Origin: a virus
Length of the DNA: 63,466 bases
Direction: 5' to 3' (one strand)
Virus record (IMG/VR): IMGVR_UViG_3300030060_007512
Location: 1 to 63,466 of that record
Positions 10,091 to 18,238 of this stretch are shown here, piece after piece (the first letter of the stretch is position 1; every line of letters begins with the position of its first letter). A model generated the notes under the pieces. That model saw only the letters and a list, made by a program, of their open reading frames with translations, did no database searches and was not told where the DNA came from. The position numbers were made by a program, and so were the translations under genes.

Positions 10091-10750
10091 ATGGGATATT
10101 TAGATAACACATCTGTAACTGTTGATGCAGTTCTCACCAAGCTTGGAAGACAAAGACTTGCAGAGGGCGCACTCAGTATTACAAAGTTTGCACTTGCAGA
10201 TGATGAAGTAAATTATGCGATGTATGATACTTCACATAATTTAGGAACTTCGTTTTATGGTGAAGCTATAGAAAGAATGCCTCTTTTAGAAGCATTTACA
10301 AATGATCCACAAGCGATGAATAATAAACTGGTAACATTACCTAAAAATACACAAATACTACCTGTAGTAACTTTAGCACAATCATCTATATCTTTAACTA
10401 ATCCAGGTCAAACAGTAACATTAGAACCTCAAACATTGAATATCCTCAACGCAAATGCTTCAGGATATACATTTACAATTGGTAATACTGATATTGTTTC
10501 AATGCAAGTTATGGAAATGGCTACACAAACAGGAGGTACTGAAACCACAGCAATGCAAGCTAGAGGAGCTGGTTATATACCCCCTCAAACAGGAAATAAA
10601 TTATCAGGGACGGTTATTGGAATGTCAGTAAAACTTACTGCGTATTCTATTACTCAAACTACTTCAACAACACTTACAATATCAGGTAATGGTACAGGAG
10701 GGACAGTTACTGTTCCAGTTACTATTTCCAGAGATACATCACTAGACTAG
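10091..10750 (+). CDS. Conserved phage structural protein (tail/baseplate associated)
   Basis: 219 residues. The N-terminus (GYLDNTSVTVDAVLTKLGR) and the following 'LAEGALSITKFALADDEVNY' match a family I recall from many marine myoviruses. The C-terminal half is Thr/Ser/Gly rich with beta repeats, suggesting an exposed or trimeric domain. A strong RBS (AGGAGAG) precedes it. It opens a three-gene unit with 10761 and 11840. Molecular role unknown. Confidence 0.7.
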   Translation: MGYLDNTSVTVDAVLTKLGRQRLAEGALSITKFALADDEVNYAMYDTSHNLGTSFYGEAIERMPLLEAFTNDPQAMNNKLVTLPKNTQILPVVTLAQSSISLTNPGQTVTLEPQTLNILNANASGYTFTIGNTDIVSMQVMEMATQTGGTETTAMQARGAGYIPPQTGNKLSGTVIGMSVKLTAYSITQTTSTTLTISGNGTGGTVTVPVTISRDTSLD

Positions 10751-10760
10751 GAGAGAGTAA

Positions 10761-11828
10761 ATGGCATATACAATTTTTAATACTGACGATGTAATATTAG
10801 GTAATGTTGTTAACGGGGTAACATCAACTCTTTTTACAGGCAATGTATCCAGTTTAACTGCATTTCATACATCTTCAACTCAAACCGCATCAGTAAGTGG
10901 ACCTTATCAGTTTGAGCTTTATAATGCTAATCCTGCTTCTGATACTAGCGCTGAAGTACAAATGAGTATTGCTTATGGTATGTTCAGAGGATCAGGCTCA
11001 GTAAGACAAACAGGTGCTAGTATTGGTAATTCACCTACTAAAGCAGTTTTTTCTCAATTTAGAAATTTACTTTTAGATGATCCTACAGATGGAACAGCAT
11101 TTACTGATACTGATGGTTCAGGTCATGGTAGAATGTTTTTTATGACTATGAATCGTGCTAGATTTAAGCAAGGTGTAAATGCAGGTAACTGGGAGTTACA
11201 TTTATCTGCTTCTGCTGGACATTATACAACAAGTGTTGTAAAATTAATTGATGATTCATCTGTTTCTGACGGTGATACTGTTAACGGACATTTAGTTTAT
11301 AATATTGTTAGTGGTTCTGAAACAGATGGATGCTATAGTGATGGATCTGGTGATAAACATTACTGGGGTAAATTTTATCCTGAACTAGGAGTATTTGCAT
11401 TTTCAGGTAATAAATTTAGAAAAGGTAATACACTTGGACCACAATCATCACCAGGATTAGGAATGACAATTTCTGACAGCGCAAATACTAATGATAGAAT
11501 GAATAGAAAGTTTTATGATATGATTAATAGAGGTAAATACTTTTCTATTAGAGCTGAAGAAGATGTATCATCAACACACTATTTTGTAAGAGTAAAAAAC
11601 TCTCAATATAATTATTCTACTAATCACACTTATCAAAGAACAGGTTCGAGTGGTCAGATAAATGGTCAACTACTACATAATTCATTTATACAAAATCCAC
11701 AAACCTTTATAACTACAGTTGGATTGTATAATGATTTTAACGAATTATTAGCTGTTGCAAAACTCAGTAAACCATTACTTAAAAACTTTGAGAGGGAAAC
11801 TACGATAAGAATTAAGCTTGATCATTAA
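10761..11828 (+). CDS. Fibre/decoration protein with shared C-terminal module
   Basis: 355 residues, beta-rich and Ser/Gly/Thr rich. The C-terminal about 40 residues (ITTVGLYNDFNELLAVAKL then a K-rich end) are nearly the same as the C-terminus of the next gene, whereas the N-terminal parts differ. This suggests a common anchor or assembly module with different outer domains. RBS AGGAGAG. Virion surface role inferred. Confidence 0.68.
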   Translation: MAYTIFNTDDVILGNVVNGVTSTLFTGNVSSLTAFHTSSTQTASVSGPYQFELYNANPASDTSAEVQMSIAYGMFRGSGSVRQTGASIGNSPTKAVFSQFRNLLLDDPTDGTAFTDTDGSGHGRMFFMTMNRARFKQGVNAGNWELHLSASAGHYTTSVVKLIDDSSVSDGDTVNGHLVYNIVSGSETDGCYSDGSGDKHYWGKFYPELGVFAFSGNKFRKGNTLGPQSSPGLGMTISDSANTNDRMNRKFYDMINRGKYFSIRAEEDVSSTHYFVRVKNSQYNYSTNHTYQRTGSSGQINGQLLHNSFIQNPQTFITTVGLYNDFNELLAVAKLSKPLLKNFERETTIRIKLDH

Positions 11829-11839
11829 GGGGGTGTATA

Positions 11840-13648
11840 ATGTCTATATACAAAGAGGTAAAAACTACACCACTTAATAAAAAGCACGTAGCTCACAAAT
11901 CATGGACTATAACTGATGAAACAGCCGCTAACCATGGCATTATAAGTTTTAGTGGCCAATACTCTGATGGTGACTTTAGTATTAGTGACCCTAATGAAAG
12001 TAATATAGCAAACGAACCCAAAACTAGTGGAGATTACTTTAAGCGAAATATATGGAACTCTGTATATCATTTATACTATTGTGATGTAGAGAATGCATAT
12101 AAATCTAATGACAGTGAATACCTTTCACAACAGATTAGAGATATAAATCAAAAAGTTACTATAGTATCTATACCTTCTGGAATATTTGGAGATAGAATAA
12201 AAGAAGGCTCTGTTACTATGAGCGGTGGGCAGAAAGGTATTTTACGGGATGATGGTACAGGTAATTTAATAGATCATAATTTTAACGGTATAGCAGACTT
12301 CAAAGCCATAGATAGGGATGATTATATAATTAAAGTTGATTTTAATGATGGCTGGAAGTTAATAAAAGGAAATCCACTTGTAGGTACTCCAACTTTTAGA
12401 ACAGCTAACGAACATTTAGCAGATATATCAAGTGGGCCGTTTGAGCCGCATGGTGAAAATATAACATTTAATATTCATAGTACCGGTTATGATAGTAACA
12501 AAGATTATGGAATAAAAGACACTACTTACGTTGACTTTCACGGCGAACAAACTATTAATTCAGGGTCTAACAGTTTTGTTGAAATAAAAAATACACAAAC
12601 ATTAGCTAATAATGCTAGGTGGAATTCTGATTTTGCTGTTTCGTTTTGGGTAAAGGCAGGCGTATCACAATCTGTTACTTCTAGTTTTACAGGTGGGTAT
12701 CCTGTAGGAGCAGGCTCTTTACCTCCAATAGGTACTTATCAATATCGTACACTTAAAGATCATGATCATAATGTTATTGTTACTTCACGTCAATGGTCAA
12801 ATACAGTACCATGGGAAATAAATATTTATAACAGTACAACTGCTAGAAAAGGTAAATTAAGATTCTTAAGAGGTAAAACAGAAAATTTTACTGAAATTAC
12901 TTCTTCTGCAATAAATGATGATACATGGCATCATGTAGTTGCACAAATAGCTACCGGCTCTATGCAACTTTGGGTTGATGGTACACTTCAAACTTCAAAA
13001 GCTGATCCTATGGCAGATGAAATAGTTGCTGACAATACTACTAATATACATATTGGTGCCAGAAGGTGGGGATTCAAATCTAGAACATACTTCGGTGAAG
13101 TTGAAAATAAAAAAGTTGTTAATGGTCAATTGCAAACAGTATTTCAAAATGTTTTTAACAATAAAGCTAAAAATTATATATACCCATTCAAAGGTAGTAT
13201 GGATAAATTTAAGCTTATGAGAAGAGCTCTTACAACTCCTGAGATTACATCATTGAATACTTATTATAGAGATACTAATATTGTTGGTAATGTTTTTTAT
13301 AATCATGGTATGTTAACGATAACTGATGTTACAGGATCTTATAATGAATTACTAAATGATTACATATTAAATTTTCAAGGAACAACTGAACACACTATTC
13401 ATAATTATCAATGTGTAGTTGAAGATGAACAATTTAACATAACATATAATCCATCTGCAAGAGTTAATTATGATCTAAACAATGAAAGATTAAGAGGGTT
13501 TGCAACATCATCTGAGTTTACACCTTATATTACTACTATTGGATTATATAATGACTTTAATGAGTTACTAGCAGTTGCAAAACTAGCTAACCCGGTTAAA
13601 AGTCCATCTGATTTAGACATAGTTTTTAACGTTCAGTTTGATACATAA
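11840..13648 (+). CDS. LamG-domain fibre/adsorption protein
   Basis: 602 residues. Residues about 265-475 form a LamG/concanavalin-like domain: FAVSFWVKAG, WEINIYNS, DTWHHVVAQI, MQLWVDG, INIHIGARRW-type strands and GSMDKFKLMRRALTTPEI at its end. Such domains bind glycans, as expected for host recognition. The C-terminus (ITTIGLYNDFNELLAVAKL) is shared with the protein encoded at 10761. A GGGGG ribosome site precedes the ATG. Last gene of the unit before the nuclease. Confidence 0.78.
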   Translation: MSIYKEVKTTPLNKKHVAHKSWTITDETAANHGIISFSGQYSDGDFSISDPNESNIANEPKTSGDYFKRNIWNSVYHLYYCDVENAYKSNDSEYLSQQIRDINQKVTIVSIPSGIFGDRIKEGSVTMSGGQKGILRDDGTGNLIDHNFNGIADFKAIDRDDYIIKVDFNDGWKLIKGNPLVGTPTFRTANEHLADISSGPFEPHGENITFNIHSTGYDSNKDYGIKDTTYVDFHGEQTINSGSNSFVEIKNTQTLANNARWNSDFAVSFWVKAGVSQSVTSSFTGGYPVGAGSLPPIGTYQYRTLKDHDHNVIVTSRQWSNTVPWEINIYNSTTARKGKLRFLRGKTENFTEITSSAINDDTWHHVVAQIATGSMQLWVDGTLQTSKADPMADEIVADNTTNIHIGARRWGFKSRTYFGEVENKKVVNGQLQTVFQNVFNNKAKNYIYPFKGSMDKFKLMRRALTTPEITSLNTYYRDTNIVGNVFYNHGMLTITDVTGSYNELLNDYILNFQGTTEHTIHNYQCVVEDEQFNITYNPSARVNYDLNNERLRGFATSSEFTPYITTIGLYNDFNELLAVAKLANPVKSPSDLDIVFNVQFDT

Positions 13649-13649
13649 T

Positions 13650-14090
13650 ATGAGTCATTGGTTATATAAAAATAAAACATTAGATGAAGCCCCTGAAGGG
13701 TATTTTGGTTTTGTGTATTTAATTACAAATCTAAAATCAGGCAGAAAGTATATTGGAAGAAAATATTTCGGCACAACTCGACGTGTAAAAGTGGCTGGTA
13801 AAAAAAGACGTAAAGTAATTAGAAAAGATTCTAATTGGAAAGAATATACTGGATCATCTAAAGAATTAAATCAAGATATAAAAACGTTAGGAATGTTGCA
13901 ATTTCGATTTGAAATTCTTATATTAGGTAGAACTAAAGGTCAAGTTAATTATTTAGAAGAAAATATACATCATAGATTTCATGTATCTTCTAGTTACGAG
14001 TTTTATAATGATTGTATAGGTCCACGAAGATTTGCTAATGTAAAGCTAGAAGAAGGCGTACATGATATTATTAAAAATATTGTTGTTTAA
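13650..14090 (+). CDS. SegE-like GIY-YIG endonuclease
   Basis: 146 residues from the ATG at 13650, one base after the upstream stop; an ATG at 13638 is in frame but overlaps that gene. The N-terminal domain has the GIY-YIG pattern as GFVYLITN...KYIGRKYF, then a Lys/Arg-rich insert, NWKEYTGSSKELNQDIKTLG and a later Glu-containing helix (NYLEENIHHRF). This resembles the putative SegE GIY-YIG family of T4-like phages. Roles could be homing, or host-DNA cutting like the related T4 endonuclease II. No separate DNA-binding domain follows. No SD is seen, so coupling to the upstream gene is likely. Confidence 0.72.
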   Translation: MSHWLYKNKTLDEAPEGYFGFVYLITNLKSGRKYIGRKYFGTTRRVKVAGKKRRKVIRKDSNWKEYTGSSKELNQDIKTLGMLQFRFEILILGRTKGQVNYLEENIHHRFHVSSSYEFYNDCIGPRRFANVKLEEGVHDIIKNIVV

Positions 14091-14098
14091 TTAAATTA

Positions 14099-14112
14099 TT
14101 TTTCTTATATTT
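14099..14112 (+). promoter_or_regulatory. Second-class promoter-like motif TTTTTCTTATATTT
   Basis: This 14-mer recurs almost exactly at 42097 and 61670, always in the gap before a non-structural gene. Here it overlaps a copy of ATATTTAT (14107-14114), so the primase/SbcDC unit may be served by both classes. Confidence 0.5.
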
Positions 14113-14114
14113 AT
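14107..14114 (+). promoter_or_regulatory. Late-promoter-like motif ATATTTAT abutting a start codon
   Basis: CTTATATTTATACT ends 3 nt before the GTG start at 14118. There is no room for an SD, so a transcript from this site would be leaderless or nearly so. Confidence 0.45.
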
Positions 14115-14117
14115 ACT

Positions 14118-15029
14118 GTGAGTTTATTGAGTTTACTAGAATCGGTTATAGGTAGGTCTAAAAAGACCTCAGGCAATAATGTTTCATTCAAATGTCCTTT
14201 ATGCAATCATTACAAGCATAAATTAGAGGTAGATTTGAATACACAATATTGGCACTGTTGGGTATGCAATTCTAAGGGAAGAAAATTATATAATCTTTTC
14301 AAAAAAATAGGTGCTACTGTAACGCAAATAAAAGACTTAAATAAATTTGTTGATTCTTATATTCCAGTAAAAGAAGAAAGAGAAGAACATGTATCATTAC
14401 CTCCTGAGTTTAAGCTTATATTAAATGGTAACAAAAATAATCCTGAGTTTAGAAATGCTGTTATGTACTTAAAAAATCGTGGTATTACTAAACATGATAT
14501 AGTAAGATATGGTATTGGTTATTGCGAAACAGGTCAATATGAAAAAATGATTATTATTCCTAGTTATGATAGAGATGGTAAATTAAATTTCTTTACAGGT
14601 AGAAGTTATTATAAAGATGCATCTTTTAAGCATAAGAATCCTAAAGTATCTAAAGATATAATAGGATTTGATTTACTTATAAACTGGAATCAACCTATCA
14701 CTATTGTAGAAGGTGCTTTCGATGCTATAGCTGTAAAACGTAACGCTATTCCGCTATTTGGTAAAATAATATTAAATAAGCTCAAGAAAGAAATAATTGA
14801 AAAGAAAGTAAAAGATATTTATATAGCTTTAGATTCTGATGCTAGAGACAAAGCGCTAGATATATGTCAATATTTTATAGAAAACGGCATTAAAGTTTAT
14901 TTAATCGAATTAGGTGATAAAGATCCTTCTGAAATCGGTTATAAGAATGTAACAACATTAAAGAGTGTAACTACAAATATTACAGGTAGTGGACTTATGA
15001 TGCAAAAATTAGGGAGCATGTTTGGATGA
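14118..15029 (+). CDS. DNA primase, DnaG type (gp61-like)
   Basis: 303 residues from a GTG start; no better ATG or SD is visible. An N-terminal CHC2-type zinc finger is seen as C26-x2-C29 ... H46-C47-x2-C50. The TOPRIM core follows, with the catalytic Glu in VEGAFDAIAV (E198) and the DxD motif in ALDSDA (D239, D241). It would make RNA primers for lagging-strand synthesis, as gp61 does with the gp41 helicase in T4. The stop overlaps the SbcD-SbcC start (ATGA). No helicase domain is attached. Confidence 0.88.
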   Translation: MSLLSLLESVIGRSKKTSGNNVSFKCPLCNHYKHKLEVDLNTQYWHCWVCNSKGRKLYNLFKKIGATVTQIKDLNKFVDSYIPVKEEREEHVSLPPEFKLILNGNKNNPEFRNAVMYLKNRGITKHDIVRYGIGYCETGQYEKMIIIPSYDRDGKLNFFTGRSYYKDASFKHKNPKVSKDIIGFDLLINWNQPITIVEGAFDAIAVKRNAIPLFGKIILNKLKKEIIEKKVKDIYIALDSDARDKALDICQYFIENGIKVYLIELGDKDPSEIGYKNVTTLKSVTTNITGSGLMMQKLGSMFG

Positions 15030-18000
15030 TTCAAAATATAAAACTTAACTTCGATAAAGTAGAAAAAATACTACACGTTGCTGATATACATATTCGTAAT
15101 TATCAACGACATAAAGAATATAGAGAGGTATTTAAGCAACTTTATTCTGCATGTAAAGATTTACCTGAAAATAGTTTAATATATGTAGCTGGGGATATAG
15201 TTCACAATAAGACTGATATATCACCAGAGTTAATTGATATTACTTCTGAATTCTTAAATACTTTAGCTAATATTAGACCAACTATTATTATTACTGGTAA
15301 CCACGATACTAACTTGAATAATACTAGCAGGTTAGATGCATTAACTCCTATTGTAAATAATCTAAACAATAAAAATTTATATTATCTAAAAGACTCAGGC
15401 GTTTACAAATTTGGTAATATTCACTTTACAGTATTTAGTATATTTGACCACCCTTCTACATATATAAAAGCAGAAAGTTTTAATGCAGAAACAAAAATAG
15501 CTTTATTCCATGGACCTGTCAAGTCTTCAAAAACTGATATAGGCTATGAAGTAACAGGCGATGAATATACAGCTGATTTATTTAACGGCTACGATATATC
15601 CCTATTAGGTGATATACATAAACGTCAATATGTTGATAAAGATAAAAAGATATGTTATCCAGGCTCTCTTATACAACAAAATTTTGGTGAAGCTTTTAAG
15701 CATCATGGGTATGCTATATGGGATGTAAAAACTCGTAAACCTAAGTTTACTGATATATCAAATAATTATGGTTTTTATACTATAGATATCAAAGATGGTA
15801 AAATGCCTGTAATTAATGACATACCAAAATATCCTAGATTAAGATTACGTACTAAAAATACAACTGAAGCTGAAGTTAAAACTATACTTAAGCAGATTAA
15901 AAAGAAATGTAGAGCTAATGATGTAGTAATTATAAAGCAAGATAAAATTAAAGGTCAAGCAAGTACTTCTAGATCATTAACTAGAGATGTTAGAGATATA
16001 AACTATCAAAATAAACTCTTACAAGAATATATAGAAAAAAATCATGATATTGATTCTATTATGATGAGACAAATTCGTAGTATAAATAAATCATTGAATG
16101 AACTTATACCTAATGAAGAAATATCTCGTTCTGTTACCTGGAAACTAAAAAAGTTTGAATTCTCTAATATGTTTAGTTACGGCGAAAATAATGTAGTTAA
16201 TTTTGAGCGCGCTAAAGATGTTGTAGGGATATTTGCTCCTAATCACGCTGGTAAATCTGCTATTCTAGATTCAGTATCTTTTTGTATATTTGATAGGTGT
16301 AGTAGAGGTAAGCTAGCTACTGATATAATGAATAATAAAAAGAATAATTTTTATTGTAAATTAAATTTTGAAATAGACGGCACAGATTATTTTATCGAAC
16401 GAAAAGCAAAGCGGATACTAAAAGGTTGGATGAAAGGTAAAGTTAGAGTTGATGTTGACTTTTGGTATGTAGATGAAGAAGGAAATAATATATCTCTAAA
16501 TGGAGAACAAAGGCGTGAAACCGATAAAAATATACAAGGCTACCTAGGCCAGTATGAGGATTTTATTTTAACTGCTCTGTCAGTACAAAATAATAATACA
16601 GGTTTTATAGATATGTCTCAGCATGAGAAAAAAGATCTTTTATCTCAATTTTTAGATATTACCGTGTTTGATTCTTTATATAAATTAGCTAACGAAGAGA
16701 TACGAGACGTACAAGCATTATTAAAAGATTTTGGTAGTACAGATTATTCACAGCAATTAGTTGATGCTGAAGAAAAATTAGAAAAAGATCAAAAACGTCA
16801 CGGTGAATATGAAGGACATAAAGCTACTTTAGAAAAAGAAATAAAATCTATACAAAAGCAGGTATTAGCTAAGACTAAAACTTTACATAAACGAGTACCG
16901 CTTGATGATATCGATAATTTAGAGTTAGAGCTAATAGGATTAAATAATAATATTGAGACTATTAATACCAGATTAGAGTCAGATGAAAAAATAGCTGAAG
17001 GTAACAAGCTTAAGATTAAAAAAGCTAATGAAGTTTTATTAAATTATGATATAGATAAAGTAAATGCAAACTATAATAAATATAATGAAACCTTAACAAA
17101 GGTTACACAATTAGAGCAGGTACGTGATCGTTTAAGATTAGAAGTTAAACATAAACTTGAAAAATTAGAAAATAAAAGTGAGTTTGATCCTAATTGTGAG
17201 TTTTGTAAAAAAAGAGAAAGTAAATATATCGAAATGTCTAAAACTGTTAAGTTAGATTTAGAACAAGATAAAATTAAAGCTAAACAAACTTTAGAAGAGC
17301 TCTCTATACATAATTTATTTATTGAAAATAATGCTACTGTTATAGATGATTATAATAAAATAGATAAATTAAATTCGTTACTTATACAAATCGAACGAGA
17401 AAGAAATACGGGCAGGATAGCTTATTATAAAGCTAAAGAAAAACGAGATGGATTTCAAAATAGAGTAAACGAAATAAATAAAAAGATTAAAAAATATCAT
17501 ACTAACATTAAAGCTATAGAAGAAAACAAAACTATTAATCTTGAAATTAGTGAACTTAATAATACAGAAAGCGATTTACAAATTGAGCTAAATAGTGTCT
17601 CATCTAAATGTCAATTGTGCTATAGTGATATAAAAGTTTTGAAATCTCAAATTAAAAATATTAATACACAAATTAAAAAAGCTCATACTCTTGAAACTAA
17701 ATTAAAAGCATATGAATATTATTTAGATGCTATCCAGCGTGATGGTATACCTTATGAAATTATTTCTGATACACTCCCTTATATCGAAGAAGAGATAAAT
17801 AATATATTATCTCAAATAGTTGATTTTAAGTTAGAGTTCGATGTAGATGGTAAAAATATTTTAACGTATATAAAATATGGTGAAGATAATAAATGGCCTC
17901 TTGAAATGACATCAGGTATGGAAAAATTTATATCCTCCTTGGCTGTAAGAGTTGCATTAATTAATATATCAAGTCTTCCTAGACCTACATTTTTAGCTAT

Positions 18001-18181
18001 TGATGAAGGATTTGGTAATCTTGATACTAACAATATTAATTCTATAGCTATGCTTTTTGATTATCTAAAACTTCAATTCGATTTTATACTAATTATATCA
18101 CATATTGATATAATGAGAGATATGGTTGATGGTACTGTTGAAATAAGCAGAAAGAATGATTTAAGTAACGTTATTTACTAA
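15026..18181 (+). CDS. Single-chain SbcD-SbcC (gp47-gp46) recombination nuclease/ATPase
   Basis: 1051 residues that join two normally separate subunits. Residues 1-350 are the Mre11/SbcD phosphoesterase: ADIH (D20, H22), GD (D57), GNHD (N92, H93, D94), LFHGP and GDIHK. Residues about 370-1051 are Rad50/SbcC: Walker A in APNHAGKSA (K410), long coiled coil with CEFC (C724, C727) as likely zinc hook and a second CQLC (C862, C865), the SGMEKF signature, and Walker B in LAIDEGFGN (D993, E994). In T4 the complex drives recombination-dependent replication and host DNA breakdown. All key residues are present. Confidence 0.93.
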   Translation: MIQNIKLNFDKVEKILHVADIHIRNYQRHKEYREVFKQLYSACKDLPENSLIYVAGDIVHNKTDISPELIDITSEFLNTLANIRPTIIITGNHDTNLNNTSRLDALTPIVNNLNNKNLYYLKDSGVYKFGNIHFTVFSIFDHPSTYIKAESFNAETKIALFHGPVKSSKTDIGYEVTGDEYTADLFNGYDISLLGDIHKRQYVDKDKKICYPGSLIQQNFGEAFKHHGYAIWDVKTRKPKFTDISNNYGFYTIDIKDGKMPVINDIPKYPRLRLRTKNTTEAEVKTILKQIKKKCRANDVVIIKQDKIKGQASTSRSLTRDVRDINYQNKLLQEYIEKNHDIDSIMMRQIRSINKSLNELIPNEEISRSVTWKLKKFEFSNMFSYGENNVVNFERAKDVVGIFAPNHAGKSAILDSVSFCIFDRCSRGKLATDIMNNKKNNFYCKLNFEIDGTDYFIERKAKRILKGWMKGKVRVDVDFWYVDEEGNNISLNGEQRRETDKNIQGYLGQYEDFILTALSVQNNNTGFIDMSQHEKKDLLSQFLDITVFDSLYKLANEEIRDVQALLKDFGSTDYSQQLVDAEEKLEKDQKRHGEYEGHKATLEKEIKSIQKQVLAKTKTLHKRVPLDDIDNLELELIGLNNNIETINTRLESDEKIAEGNKLKIKKANEVLLNYDIDKVNANYNKYNETLTKVTQLEQVRDRLRLEVKHKLEKLENKSEFDPNCEFCKKRESKYIEMSKTVKLDLEQDKIKAKQTLEELSIHNLFIENNATVIDDYNKIDKLNSLLIQIERERNTGRIAYYKAKEKRDGFQNRVNEINKKIKKYHTNIKAIEENKTINLEISELNNTESDLQIELNSVSSKCQLCYSDIKVLKSQIKNINTQIKKAHTLETKLKAYEYYLDAIQRDGIPYEIISDTLPYIEEEINNILSQIVDFKLEFDVDGKNILTYIKYGEDNKWPLEMTSGMEKFISSLAVRVALINISSLPRPTFLAIDEGFGNLDTNNINSIAMLFDYLKLQFDFILIISHIDIMRDMVDGTVEISRKNDLSNVIY

Positions 18182-18188
18182 TTATTTG

Positions 18189-18196
18189 ATATTTAT
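18189..18196 (+). promoter_or_regulatory. Late-promoter-like motif ATATTTAT
   Basis: GATATTTATATA directly after the SbcD-SbcC stop, 42 nt before the ATG at 18239. It separates DNA-metabolism genes from the following tail-fibre block. Confidence 0.6.
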
Positions 18197-18202
18197 ATAC
18201 GA

Positions 18203-18221
18203 TACCTGCGTAAAGTAGGTA
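18203..18221 (+). promoter_or_regulatory. Leader hairpin upstream of 18239 gene
   Basis: TACCTGC - GTAAA - GTAGGTA can fold into a 7-bp stem with one G-U pair. It lies between the promoter-like motif and the RBS (CGGAGAT). A mRNA-stabilising role is a guess. Confidence 0.35.
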
Positions 18222-18238
18222 GATATACGGAGATAATA

